A DNA stretch of 64,000 nucleotides from Curtobacterium sp. 458. GTDB taxonomy: Bacteria > Actinomycetota > Actinomycetes > Actinomycetales > Microbacteriaceae. Positions 50,192-58,526 of the stretch are shown here, piece by piece. A program made the position numbers and the translations under genes. The notes below the pieces were generated by a model. The model saw nothing but the letters and a program-made list of their open reading frames with translations. It was not told where the DNA came from and did not search any database. The stretch spans positions 942,072 to 1,006,071 of the forward strand of contig NZ_CP129104.1 of the NCBI RefSeq assembly GCF_030406605.1, given 5' to 3'. Each line of letters starts with the position of its first letter. The stretch's first letter is position 1.

Positions 50192-50229
50192 ACGGGAGGC
50201 ACGGTGCCAGCCGGCACCGTGCCTCCCGT
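50192..50229. repeat. Family A palindrome, copy A8 (perfect 17-bp arms)
   Basis: ACGGGAGGCACGGTGCC (50192-50208) and its exact complement (50213-50229), loop AGCC. It lies between convergent genes. Confidence 0.88.
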
Positions 50230-50248
50230 CCGTCAGCGCGTCAGCGTG

Positions 50249-51586
50249 TCAGCCCTTGACCGGGATCGACTGCGCCTTGAGCGCCGCCACGGTCTTGGAC
50301 TGCCCCGACTCGAGCGCCTCGAGGAGCGTGCCGTTCCCGGACGCCGCCTGGCCGAACCCGTCGGACACGTCCGAGTAGGTCTGCGTCATGGTCGGACCCC
50401 AGGTGAAGGGCTGGATGTCCTTCGCCGCGGAGGCGAACTCCTCGTAGATCTTCTGGTTGCCGTAGAAGGGGAGCCCCTCGGTCAGCGCGGGGAGGTCGGC
50501 ACCGGTGGTGGACGCCGGGTAGAGGTTGGCCTCCTTGTTGAGGGCAGCGAGCGCCTCCTTCGAGGTGTTCAGCCACACGAGGAACTTCGACGCCTCGGCC
50601 GGGTGCTTGCTGCCCGTGAAGACGACGTTGGACGAGCCACCCCAGGCAGCGGACTTGGTCTCACCCGAGGTCCACTGCGGCATCGGCGCGACGGCCCACT
50701 TGCCCGAGGTCGAGGGCGCACCGCTCGAGATGGTGTTCGCTCCCCAGACGGCGGAGACCCAGGTCCAGTCCTGGCCCTTGTCGTACGCGTTGTTCCACTG
50801 GTCGGTGAAGCTCGGCAGCGTGTTGACGAGCTTCTTGTCGATGAGGTCCTGCCAGTAGTCGGCGACCTTCTTCGACGCACTGTCGGTGAGGTTCACGTTC
50901 CAGTCCGAGCCGGAGTTCGAGAACCACTGGCCGCCGGCCTGCGAGACGAGCCCGGCGAACTGGTTGACGTCGCCCTTGGCGAAGTTGGTGATGTTGCCGC
51001 CCATCGCCTTGATCTTCACGGCGTCCTCGGCGTACTCGTCCCAGGTCTTCGGCACGTCGAGGCCGGCCTTCTCGAACAGGTCCTTGCGGTAGTACAGCGC
51101 CATCGGGCCGGAGTCCTGCGGCACGGCGTAGACCGACTTCGACTCGCCGAACGTGACCTGGTTCCAGAGGCCGGAGGAGAAGTCCTTCTTCGCGTCGCTG
51201 ATGCCGGCGCAGGCACCGATGTCCTCGAGGCCGCCCTGCACCCGGAACGCCGGCAGCGTGTCGTACTCGACCTGGCCGATGTCCGGCGCCTGCTTCGCCT
51301 TCAGCTGGTTGAAGAAGTTCTGGTACGTGCCGCTGTTGCCGTTCGCGACGATGGAGACCTTGACCTGGATGTCCGGGTTCTCCTTGTTCCAGATCGCGAC
51401 GACCTTGTCCATGTTGGGGACCCAGGTGGTGAAGTCGAGCGTGACCTTGCCGCTCGACGGCTTGCAGCTCGCGGCCGCGGTGTCGGAACCGCCTCCGGAG
51501 CCGCTGCCGCCGGCGCTGCAGCCGGCGAGGGCCACGGTCGCGGCGACCGCCACGGCGGCGACGCTGAGGAACTTCGTTGTCTTCAT
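50249..51586 (-). CDS. Sugar ABC transporter substrate-binding lipoprotein
   Basis: A 445-residue exported lipoprotein of the family 1 binding proteins. The signal and lipobox read VALAGCSAGG, followed by a Gly/Ser linker. The mature part has the typical LDFTTWVPNMDKVVAIWNKENPDIQVKV, LYYRKDLFEKAGLDVPKTWDEY and LVWLNTSKEALA. It captures galactosides or related sugars for the permeases encoded before it. It is the last gene of the operon, 100 nt after the second permease; a Pro/His-coding purine-poor leader precedes ATG 51586. Confidence 0.92.
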   Translation of the reverse strand: MKTTKFLSVAAVAVAATVALAGCSAGGSGSGGGSDTAAASCKPSSGKVTLDFTTWVPNMDKVVAIWNKENPDIQVKVSIVANGNSGTYQNFFNQLKAKQAPDIGQVEYDTLPAFRVQGGLEDIGACAGISDAKKDFSSGLWNQVTFGESKSVYAVPQDSGPMALYYRKDLFEKAGLDVPKTWDEYAEDAVKIKAMGGNITNFAKGDVNQFAGLVSQAGGQWFSNSGSDWNVNLTDSASKKVADYWQDLIDKKLVNTLPSFTDQWNNAYDKGQDWTWVSAVWGANTISSGAPSTSGKWAVAPMPQWTSGETKSAAWGGSSNVVFTGSKHPAEASKFLVWLNTSKEALAALNKEANLYPASTTGADLPALTEGLPFYGNQKIYEEFASAAKDIQPFTWGPTMTQTYSDVSDGFGQAASGNGTLLEALESGQSKTVAALKAQSIPVKG

Positions 51587-51686
51587 GCTGTTTCCGTTCG
51601 GATGTGGGTGAAGGGTCGGTGGTGCTGGTGGAGGCCGTCGCGGCTGCGGCTGGGGGATCACAGCCGCGACGGGGTCGGGGATGCTG

Positions 51687-52637
51687 CTACTTCAGGCCGC
51701 CCGCGCCGAGGCCGGACCGCCAGAACCGCTGGAGGGAGAGGAACGCGATGAGCAGCGGGATGATCGAGACGAACGACCCGATGAGCACGAGGGTGCGCAG
51801 GTCCGGGTACTGGTTCACGCTCGAGTTCCACGTGTAGAGGCCGAGGGTGACGGGGAACAGCGACGAGTCGCGGAGCATCACGAGCGGCAGGAAGAAGTTG
51901 TTCCAGATGGCGACGAACTGGAACAGGAAGATCGTCACGAGCGCGGGCGACATGAGCCGCACGGCCACGGTGAAGAAGGTGCGGACCTCGCCGGAGCCGT
52001 CGATGCGGGCGGCCTCGATGATCTCGTCCGGCACGCTCGACGCCGCGAACAGCCGCGACAGGTACACGCCGAACGGGCTGACGATGCTCGGCAGGAACAC
52101 CGACCAGAACGTGTCGGTCAGGTCGACCTGGCTGAAGATGAGGAACAGCGGCAGGGCCAGCGCGGTCGCCGGGACGAGCACGCCGCCGAGGAACACGTTG
52201 AAGAGGGCCTCGCGGCCGCGGAACCGGTACTTGGCGAGTGCGTACCCGCACATCGCGGAGAGCACGGTGCCGATGAGCCCGGCGACGCCGGCGTAGGCGA
52301 TGCTGTTGAGCATCCACCGGACGTAGACGCCGTCCTGGTACGTGAACAGCCTGCCGATGTTGCCGAGGAAGTCCTGCACGCTGGAGGCGCTGAACCACAG
52401 CGAGAACGTCGTGTTGAAGTTCGCGGTCGTCTTCGTCGACGAGACCAGCAGCCAGAAGATCGGCAGCAGGAAGTAGACGGTGAAGACGCCCATGACGAGC
52501 ATCGCCGCGCCGCGCGAGATGACGCTCTCACGCGGTCCCCGCGCTCCGCGCTGGTGCGGCCGGGAGGCACGGTTCGGCTCGAGCGGTCGGCCTGCGTCCG
52601 CCACGAGGTCGCGGCGGGAGGGTGCGTTGACGGTCAC
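51687..52637 (-). CDS. Sugar ABC transporter permease (MalG/LacG type)
   Basis: A 316-residue inner-membrane permease with six helices. The EAA loop is EIIEAARIDGSGEVRTFFTVAVRLMSPAL. The first 40 residues are hydrophilic, Arg/Pro-rich and cytoplasmic. It starts at GTG 52637 within a GTGA overlap with the MalF-type gene, so translation is coupled. Confidence 0.9.
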   Translation of the reverse strand: MTVNAPSRRDLVADAGRPLEPNRASRPHQRGARGPRESVISRGAAMLVMGVFTVYFLLPIFWLLVSSTKTTANFNTTFSLWFSASSVQDFLGNIGRLFTYQDGVYVRWMLNSIAYAGVAGLIGTVLSAMCGYALAKYRFRGREALFNVFLGGVLVPATALALPLFLIFSQVDLTDTFWSVFLPSIVSPFGVYLSRLFAASSVPDEIIEAARIDGSGEVRTFFTVAVRLMSPALVTIFLFQFVAIWNNFFLPLVMLRDSSLFPVTLGLYTWNSSVNQYPDLRTLVLIGSFVSIIPLLIAFLSLQRFWRSGLGAGGLK

Positions 52638-53548
52638 TGGGCGGCCTTCCGCTGGGTCAGTCGGAGGAACCCGATCGACAGGACGAACGTGGCGACGGCG
52701 AGGACGACCGAGAACGCCGCGGCGAGGTTGAAGTTCGGCACCGAGGAGGTCGAGTAGACGAGCATGTTCGGCGTGAAGGTCGACGAGATCGTCGAGGTGA
52801 ACTGCCGGAACACGGTCGGCTCGGTGAGGAGCTGGAGGGTGCCGATGATCGAGAAGACCGCGGTGAGGACGATCGCCGGGATCACCATCGGGATCTTGAT
52901 CGAGAGTGCGATGCGGAGCTGCGAGGCGCCGTCGAGCTTCGCGGCCTCGTAGATCTCGGTCGGGATCGCGAGGAGCGACGAGTAGATGATCAGCATGTTG
53001 TAGCCGACGTAGACCCACGTGACGACGTTCGCGACGGCCCAGAGGACGGTGCCGGAGCCGAGCAGGTCGACCTTCGACGTGACGGCGGAGAACGGCGAGA
53101 GGTTCGGCGCGTAGAGGTAGCCCCACATGATCGCGGCGATGACCCCGGGGACGGCGTACGGCGCGAAGAACGCCAGGCGGAAGAACCGCTTGCCGCGCAG
53201 GAGCGGGGAGTCGAGCAGGAGCGCGAAGACCAGGGCGAGCGCGAGCATCACGGGGACCTGCACGACGCCGAACAGCAGCACGCGGAGGACCGAGCCCCAG
53301 AACTCGCTGTTCTGGAACACGAGCACGTACTGGCTGAGGCCGCCGAACACCTGCGTCGGGGCACCGAACGTGCCCTGGCGCTCGATCTTCAGCAGCGACT
53401 GCCACACCGCGTAGAGGATCGGGACGAGGTAGAACGCGGTGAAGAGCACGGCGAACGGCGTGACGAAGACCGCGATCGCGCGGCGGTACCGGAAGCCCCC
53501 GCCGCGTCGACGTCGGGCGACCCGGGGTCGCTGGGCTGTGGTGGTCAT
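52634..53548 (-). CDS. Sugar ABC transporter permease (MalF/LacF type)
   Basis: A 304-residue permease with six helices. The EAA loop is EIYEAAKLDGASQLRIALSIKIPMVIPAI, and AFFAPYAVPGVIAAIMWGYL marks the CUT1 class. It pairs with the MalG-type protein. No ATPase gene is in the operon, so a shared MsiK-like ATPase encoded elsewhere is expected. The ATG 53548 overlaps the galactosidase stop (ATGA). Confidence 0.9.
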   Translation of the reverse strand: MTTTAQRPRVARRRRGGGFRYRRAIAVFVTPFAVLFTAFYLVPILYAVWQSLLKIERQGTFGAPTQVFGGLSQYVLVFQNSEFWGSVLRVLLFGVVQVPVMLALALVFALLLDSPLLRGKRFFRLAFFAPYAVPGVIAAIMWGYLYAPNLSPFSAVTSKVDLLGSGTVLWAVANVVTWVYVGYNMLIIYSSLLAIPTEIYEAAKLDGASQLRIALSIKIPMVIPAIVLTAVFSIIGTLQLLTEPTVFRQFTSTISSTFTPNMLVYSTSSVPNFNLAAAFSVVLAVATFVLSIGFLRLTQRKAAQ

Positions 53549-55578
53549 GGGCGCTTCCTGTCCGTGCGGATGATCTGGGTGCCACCGGGGGCGATGGTCG
53601 TGGTGCCGGCGACGGCGCGGTCGGCGACGAGTTCGTGGCCCGCCTCGTGGTGCTCGACGGCCCGGTCGGTGTGGTTGAGCAGGAACACCCACTCGTGCTG
53701 GTCGTCACGGCGTCGGACGACCTCGAGTCCCGGCTGGGCGGCGGGGTCCGGCGACACCCCGGCCTCGTCGAGGACGTCGCGGAGGAGTCCTCGGAGCGTC
53801 TCCGCGGCGAGGACGGTGGAGACGTACCAGGCAGCTCCGGCCCCGTGGTCGTTGCGGGTGACGGCTGGTGATCCGGCGACCTCGCCGTCCGTGTAGTCGA
53901 GGACGCTCGTGGCGCCGCGGAGCTCGACCGGCTCGCGCCACACCGTGCCGACGGACCCGTCCGACAGGTGCACCTCGCCGCCAGCGGGCAGCGGGAGGAA
54001 CTCGTCGACGCGGACGCCGAGGAGCTCGCGGAACGCCCCGGGGTAGCCACCGCGGCGGACCCGGTCGCGCTCGTCGACGATGCCGCTGAAGAACGTCACG
54101 ACCGCTCGACCTCCGCCGGCGACGTGGTCGGCGATCACCGCGGCGTGCTCGTCGCGGACGAGGTACAGCTCGGGGACGAGGACGACGGCGTACCCGTCGA
54201 GGGGTGCCCCCGGCGCGACGACGTCGACCGTGACGCCGAGGTCCCACAGTGCGCCGTGGAGCGCGTGCACCTGCTCCAGGTACTTGAGCGCGGTGGTGGG
54301 GTGGGCCTCCAGGTCGGCCGCCCACTGGTTCTCCCAGCTGAACACGAGCGCGACGTCCGCGGTGACGCGGGACCCGCGGAGCTCGCCGAGCCGTTCGACC
54401 AGGGAACCCAGTTCGACGACGTCACGCCAGGTGCGGGAGTCGGTGCCGGCGTGCGGGAGCAGCGCGGAGTGGAACTTCTCGCTGCCCTGCACGGACGCAC
54501 GCCACTGGAAGAAGCAGACGCCGTCGGCTCCGCGGGCGATGTGCGCCGCGGTGTTCCGCAGCATCTCGCCAGGGGCCTTCGCCACGTTGTGCGGCTGCCA
54601 GTTCACGGCGCCCGTCGAGTGCTCCATGAGGAGCCACGGGGCGCCACCGGCGAGACCGCGCGTGGTGTCGGCGGCGAAGGCGAGCTCGACGTGCGGCCGG
54701 GGCAGGCGGTGGTCGAGGTAGTGGTCGTTGGCGATGACGTCCATGTCGCCGGTCCACGTCCAGTAGTCCATCGCCGTGATGTGCGCGGCGACCATGAAGT
54801 TCGTCGTGACGGGCTTGTCGCTCAGGCTGCGCAGGACCTCGGCCTCGGCGCGGTGGTGGGCGAGGAGTTCGTCGGACGAGAACCGGTCGAAGTCGAGCGT
54901 CTGGCCGGGGTTGGTGGAGGACAGCGTGGCCCGGGGCGGCAGGACCTGCTCCCACGCGGAGTAGCGCTGGCTCCAGAACGCGGTGCCCCACGCGGCGTTG
55001 AGTTCCTCGACGGAGCCGTAGCGGGCCCGGAGCCAGGTGCGGAAGGCCTCGGCGGAGACGTCGCAGTAGCAGTGGGCGTTGTGGCAGCCGAGCTCGTTCG
55101 AGACGTGCCAGAGCTTCACGGCCGGGTGGTCGCCGTACCGCTCGGCCGTGGCACGGACGAGGGCGAGGGCGTGCTCGCGGTAGACCGGGGAGCTCGGGCA
55201 GAACGCCTGTCGCCCACCGGGCCAGCGGGTGGTGCCGTCGGCGACGACCGGCAGGACCTCGGGGTGCGCGGTCGTGAGCCACGGCGGGGTGGACGCGGTG
55301 CCGGTGCCGAGGTCGACCCCGATGCCGGTGTCGTGCAGGAGCTCGATGACGCGGTCGAGTGCGCTGAAGTCGTACTCGCCCTGGCGCGGCTCGACGTGCG
55401 ACCACCCGAAGACGTTGATCGCGACGAGGTTCACGCCGGCCTCGCGCATGAGCCGGACGTCCTCGACCCAGACCTCGGGGTCCCACTGCTCGGGGTTGTA
55501 GTCGCACCCGAACGCCAGGCCGGTCGAGCCGAGCCCGAGCGCGCCGGTGGCGACGGTCGGCTGGGTGGTGGTGGTCAC
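53545..55578 (-). CDS. GH42 beta-galactosidase
   Basis: A 677-residue cytoplasmic glycosidase that releases galactose from beta-galactosides. The domain order is a TIM barrel (about 1-390), a trimerisation domain and a C-terminal beta domain. The acid/base Glu is in WHVSNELGCHNAHCYCDVS and the nucleophile Glu in LLMEHSTGAVNWQP; the Cys in FCPSSP with the CHNAHCYC cluster could bind zinc. There is no signal peptide. The start GTG 55578 has GAGGA upstream. It is the first gene of an operon with ABC sugar import and is controlled by the LacI operators upstream. Confidence 0.94.
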   Translation of the reverse strand: MTTTTQPTVATGALGLGSTGLAFGCDYNPEQWDPEVWVEDVRLMREAGVNLVAINVFGWSHVEPRQGEYDFSALDRVIELLHDTGIGVDLGTGTASTPPWLTTAHPEVLPVVADGTTRWPGGRQAFCPSSPVYREHALALVRATAERYGDHPAVKLWHVSNELGCHNAHCYCDVSAEAFRTWLRARYGSVEELNAAWGTAFWSQRYSAWEQVLPPRATLSSTNPGQTLDFDRFSSDELLAHHRAEAEVLRSLSDKPVTTNFMVAAHITAMDYWTWTGDMDVIANDHYLDHRLPRPHVELAFAADTTRGLAGGAPWLLMEHSTGAVNWQPHNVAKAPGEMLRNTAAHIARGADGVCFFQWRASVQGSEKFHSALLPHAGTDSRTWRDVVELGSLVERLGELRGSRVTADVALVFSWENQWAADLEAHPTTALKYLEQVHALHGALWDLGVTVDVVAPGAPLDGYAVVLVPELYLVRDEHAAVIADHVAGGGRAVVTFFSGIVDERDRVRRGGYPGAFRELLGVRVDEFLPLPAGGEVHLSDGSVGTVWREPVELRGATSVLDYTDGEVAGSPAVTRNDHGAGAAWYVSTVLAAETLRGLLRDVLDEAGVSPDPAAQPGLEVVRRRDDQHEWVFLLNHTDRAVEHHEAGHELVADRAVAGTTTIAPGGTQIIRTDRKRP

Positions 55579-55655
55579 GGGGATCCTCGCTGGTCGGGGC
55601 GGTCCTGCCGTCCGGCCGCGTGCGACCCCTTCGACGGCGAAGGTCACCCAGGATT

Positions 55656-55671
55656 CTGGGAGCGCTCCCAG
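55656..55671. promoter_or_regulatory. LacI-family operator O1
   Basis: CTGGGAGCGCTCCCAG is a perfect 16-bp palindrome of the type TGGGAGCGCTCCCA bound by CebR/LacI-type regulators. Its centre lies 46 bp from O2, inside the leader of the galactosidase transcript. Confidence 0.88.
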
Positions 55672-55701
55672 TCCGCTGCGATCGATCGGGACCGAGAAGT
55701 T

Positions 55702-55717
55702 CTGGGAGCGCTCCCAG
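55702..55717. promoter_or_regulatory. LacI-family operator O2
   Basis: An identical 16-bp palindrome, extendable to 18 bp (55701-55718). It lies directly downstream of the -10 of the galactosidase promoter, over the likely transcription start. Confidence 0.9.
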
Positions 55718-55746
55718 AGTGAACACCAGCGCGCCGCCGATGTCAA
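55718..55746 (-). promoter_or_regulatory. Promoter of the galactosidase/ABC operon
   Basis: On the minus strand a consensus -35 TTGACA (55746-55741), a 17-nt spacer and a -10-like TTCACT (55723-55718) directly abut operator O2. Confidence 0.65.
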
Positions 55747-55780
55747 CACGGCACGGTCATCGACCAGGCAGAGCGGTCGG

Positions 55781-55786
55781 TACGCT
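55781..55786 (+). promoter_or_regulatory. -10 box, leaderless promoter of the lacI-type gene
   Basis: TACGCT lies 6 nt before ATG 55793. Confidence 0.6.
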
Positions 55787-55792
55787 TGCCGC

Positions 55793-56815
55793 ATGTCCGA
55801 CGTCCGTGCCGCCCGTTCCCGCGCCACGATCCAGGACGTCGCGGACGAGGCAGGCCTCTCGCGCGGCACGGTCTCCCGCGTCCTCAACGACGAGCCGTAC
55901 GTGTCGCCGAAGGCCCGCGAGGCCGTCCAGGAGGCCGTTCGTCGCGTCGGGTACGTCCGCAGCGCAGCAGCTCGCAGCCTGGTCACCCGGCGCTCGGGGG
56001 CGATCGCACTCATCGTCCACGAGCCCTCGGTCCAGGTGCTCGACGACCCCAACATCGGGAACATCTTGATCGGCACGAACACCGTGCTGTCCGAGGCCGA
56101 CCAGCAGCTCGTGACGATCATGGTCGACTCCGCCCGCGACAACGAGCGCGTGGTCGAGTACCTGCGCGGCGGGTTCGTCGACGGTGCGATCGTGCTCTCC
56201 GCCCGCGACGGCGACGCCGTGACCCGGGCCGTCGAGGAGATCGGGCTGCCCGCGTGCTTCGTCGGCCACCCGTCGGATGCGCCGAACACCTCGTACATCG
56301 CGATCGACAACCGCGCCGCCGCGTACGAGATCACGAGTCGACTCGTCGAGACCGGACGGCAGCGCATCGGCATGCTCGCGTCCGGCCTCGACCGCGACTC
56401 CGGGCAGGACCGTCTCGCGGGCTTCGAGGCCGCGCTCGGCGACCGCTTCGACCCCCTGCTCGTCGCCCCGAACCCGCTCTTCAGCTACACGGCCGGCGTC
56501 GAGGGCATGCGCGAGCTCCTCGACCGTGCGCCGGACATCGACGGGGTCTTCGCGGCGTCGGACGCCGTCGCCGCCGGGGCGATGGACGTCCTGCAGCGCG
56601 CCGGTCGGTCCGTCCCCGGCGACGTCGGCGTGGTGGGCTTCGACGACAGTGCGTGGGCGCTCCGCTGCGACCCGCCGCTGTCGACCGTGCGGCAGCCGGC
56701 CAAGACGCTCGGCGAGCACGCAGCGCGACAGGTGCTCGAGCAGATCGCCGGCTCCGACGAGGGTCCGCACGGGCTCATCCTGCCCACCGAGGTGGTCTGG
56801 CGGGCGAGCGCCTGA
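55793..56815 (+). CDS. LacI-family repressor
   Basis: A 340-residue regulator. The LacI HTH and hinge are at about 12-62 (ATIQDVADEAGLSRGTVSRVLNDEPYVSPKAREAVQEA, then GYVRSAAARSL), and a periplasmic-binding-like sensor domain follows (NGAIVLSAR-type, GFDDSAWALRCDPPLSTVRQP). It most likely represses the divergent galactosidase operon through the two palindromes between them and is released by a galactoside. The leaderless -10 box fixes the start. Confidence 0.93.
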   Translation: MSDVRAARSRATIQDVADEAGLSRGTVSRVLNDEPYVSPKAREAVQEAVRRVGYVRSAAARSLVTRRSGAIALIVHEPSVQVLDDPNIGNILIGTNTVLSEADQQLVTIMVDSARDNERVVEYLRGGFVDGAIVLSARDGDAVTRAVEEIGLPACFVGHPSDAPNTSYIAIDNRAAAYEITSRLVETGRQRIGMLASGLDRDSGQDRLAGFEAALGDRFDPLLVAPNPLFSYTAGVEGMRELLDRAPDIDGVFAASDAVAAGAMDVLQRAGRSVPGDVGVVGFDDSAWALRCDPPLSTVRQPAKTLGEHAARQVLEQIAGSDEGPHGLILPTEVVWRASA

Positions 56816-56827
56816 CGAAGGGTCGGG

Positions 56828-57505
56828 TCAGCCCCGAGCGCTCCGGTGCAGGGCGAGCCACTGCAGCAGCATGATCGTCTTGCCGTCGGAGATCCGCCCG
56901 TCGTCGACCATCGCGAGCGCCTCGCGCACCGGGAGCTCGAGCACGTCGATGTCCTCGCCCTCGTCCTCGATGCCGCCGCCGTCCTCCACCCGGTCCGCCG
57001 GCGTGTACGCCCCGACGTACCCGTGCACCCGCTCGGTGACGGACCCGGGACTCATGAACGCGTCGAACACCTTCGTCAACACCCCGAGCCGGATGCCGAG
57101 CTCCTCCGCTGCCTCACGCCGGACCGCCGTCTCCGGGTCGTCCTCGTCGAGCAGTCCCGCCGCGGCCTCCACGAGCATGCCGTCCGGGTGGCCGTTGACG
57201 TACGCCGGCCAGCGGAACTGCCGGGTGAGCAGGACGGTGTCGCGCTCCGGGTCGTGCGGCAGCACCGTGGCGCCGTTCCCCCGGTCGTAGGTCTCGCGCT
57301 GCTGGCGGTCCCACCGGCCGTCGCGCCGCCGCACGTCGAGCGTCGTCCGGCGGAGCACGTGCCAGCCGTTCGAGACCACCTCGACGTCGTGGACGACCAC
57401 GTCCGGGTTGCGGTCGAGGTCACGGCCGACGGCGTCGAGGCCCGTGCGACCCCGGTCGTCCGGGACCGTCTCGCCGGGGCGTGCGTTCGTCATCGGGGTG
57501 TCCAC
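56828..57505 (-). CDS. nudK: Nudix hydrolase, GDP-mannose pyrophosphatase type
   Basis: A 225-residue Nudix protein. The Nudix box is AGLLDEDDPETAVRREAAEELG, and downstream MSPGSVTERVH, GGGIEDEGEDIDVLELP and DGRISDGKTIMLL correspond to the E. coli NudK pattern. It cleaves GDP-mannose or a related nucleotide sugar. The start GTG 57505 is chosen because TACCGT lies 6 nt upstream (57517-57512); ATG 57493 is the in-frame alternative. It converges on the LacI gene with a 12-nt gap. Confidence 0.88.
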   Translation of the reverse strand: MDTPMTNARPGETVPDDRGRTGLDAVGRDLDRNPDVVVHDVEVVSNGWHVLRRTTLDVRRRDGRWDRQQRETYDRGNGATVLPHDPERDTVLLTRQFRWPAYVNGHPDGMLVEAAAGLLDEDDPETAVRREAAEELGIRLGVLTKVFDAFMSPGSVTERVHGYVGAYTPADRVEDGGGIEDEGEDIDVLELPVREALAMVDDGRISDGKTIMLLQWLALHRSARG

Positions 57506-57511
57506 GCCGCC

Positions 57512-57517
57512 ACGGTA
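57512..57517 (-). promoter_or_regulatory. -10 box, leaderless promoter of nudK
   Basis: TACCGT on the minus strand, 6 nt before GTG 57505. Confidence 0.6.
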
Positions 57518-57631
57518 GCGCGGCGGTCGGACGCACCAGGATGAGCCGCGGACGACGCGACCGACGAGCCGGGGCCGAGCCGTGCCTCCAGGCCGGTCGC
57601 CGGGTCTCGCCCGGGCGGGCGCGGGCGGAAC

Positions 57632-57667
57632 GCAACAGGCCCCCGGATTCCTCCGGGGGCCTGTTGC
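57632..57667 (-). terminator. Terminator after tRNA-Leu
   Basis: A perfect 15-bp stem (57632-57646 with 57653-57667) closed by a 6-nt loop, 5 nt after the tRNA CCA end. Confidence 0.85.
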
Positions 57668-57672
57668 TCGCC

Positions 57673-57759
57673 TGGTGCGCGAGGGGGGACTTGAACCCCC
57701 ACGCCGTTTCCAGCACACGGACCTGAACCGTGCGCGTCTACCAATTCCGCCACTCGCGC
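57673..57759 (-). tRNA. tRNA-Leu (anticodon CAG)
   Basis: The transcript folds into a class II tRNA with acceptor stem GCGCGAG/CTCGCGC, discriminator A and an encoded CCA (57675-57673). The anticodon loop is TTCAGGT between CACGG and CCGTG, giving CAG for Leu codon CUG. An extended variable arm (about 14 nt, GTGCTGGAAACGGC) is typical of Leu tRNA, and the T-arm has GTTCAAGTC. A TAGTGT box on the minus strand (57775-57770) is 10 nt upstream. Confidence 0.96.
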
Positions 57760-57770
57760 CAGCCCCAGAA

Positions 57771-57815
57771 CACTACCATGCACAGACGGCCCCAGGCGCC
57801 AGCCACTACCATGCA
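57771..57815. repeat. Direct repeat pair in the tRNA-Leu/fhaA promoter region
   Basis: CACTACCATGCA occurs at 57771-57782 and 57804-57815. Each copy contains a plus-strand -10-like TACCAT, while the first also overlaps the minus-strand TAGTGT box of the tRNA. They may be duplicated divergent promoters. Confidence 0.5.
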
Positions 57816-57845
57816 GGAGTCCCTGACCGAGAACACTGGAGACCC

Positions 57846-58526
57846 ATGGGCCTGTTGGACAGCTTCGAGCGGGGGTTGGAGCGCGCCGTGAACGGTGCGT
57901 TCGCCAAGACCTTCCGCTCCGGCGTGCAGCCCGTCGAGATCTCGAGCGCTCTCCGGCGCGAGCTCGACACGAAGGCGGCCGTCGTCTCCCGTGAGCGCAT
58001 CCTCGTGCCGAACGAGTTCACCGTCCGGCTCGCCCCGCCGGACTGCACGCGCATGACGGACATCGGCCAGCCGCTCATCGACGAACTGCGGCAGATGGTG
58101 CAGCAGCACGCGGTGGCGCAGAACTACTCGTTCTCCGGGCCGGTCTCGATCACGCTCAAGCAGGACGGCACGCTCTCCACGGGGATCCTGCAGATCGACT
58201 CCTCGACCGTCCAACGCGACGTCGCCTGGGTCGCGGTGCTCGACATCGGCTCCCAGCGGCACAAGCTCCAGCGCGGGCGCACCGTGATCGGGCGCGGTTC
58301 CGACGCCGACATCACCGTCGCCGACACCGGCACGAGCCGCAAGCACGTCGAGGTGATCTGGGACGGCAAGCACGCCCAGGCGAACGACCTCGGGTCGACG
58401 AACGGCTCGAAGCTGAACGGCGAACGCTTCCAGCAGGCGATCGTGGAGCCGGACTCCACCATCGAGATCGGTCGTACCCGTATGGTGTTCCGGGTGATCC
58501 CGGAGAACGACGGAGGTGCTCGATGA
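57846..58526 (+). CDS. fhaA: FHA-domain protein FhaA
   Basis: A 226-residue cytoplasmic protein. The N-terminal about 120 residues are the DUF3662 (FhaA N-terminal) domain opening GLLDSFERGLERAVNGAFAKTFRSGVQPVEIS; the FHA domain (about 145-225) shows IGRGSDADITV, TSRKH and DLGSTNGSKLNG, which reads phosphothreonine. It probably links Ser/Thr kinase signalling to cell wall synthesis. ATG 57846 has GGAG upstream. It is the first gene of the fhaA-pknA operon and much shorter than the mycobacterial protein because the middle linker is short. Confidence 0.95.
   Translation: MGLLDSFERGLERAVNGAFAKTFRSGVQPVEISSALRRELDTKAAVVSRERILVPNEFTVRLAPPDCTRMTDIGQPLIDELRQMVQQHAVAQNYSFSGPVSITLKQDGTLSTGILQIDSSTVQRDVAWVAVLDIGSQRHKLQRGRTVIGRGSDADITVADTGTSRKHVEVIWDGKHAQANDLGSTNGSKLNGERFQQAIVEPDSTIEIGRTRMVFRVIPENDGGAR

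Noticed and set aside
51687..54050. A 787-codon minus-strand ORF
   Set aside because: It extends the second sugar permease through the first permease and galactosidase in another frame. The real start is GTG 52637.
57575..57600. A ninth family A palindrome near nudK
   Set aside because: Only one half (GCCGTGCCTCCAGGCC) is visible and no matching second arm is present, so it is at most a remnant.
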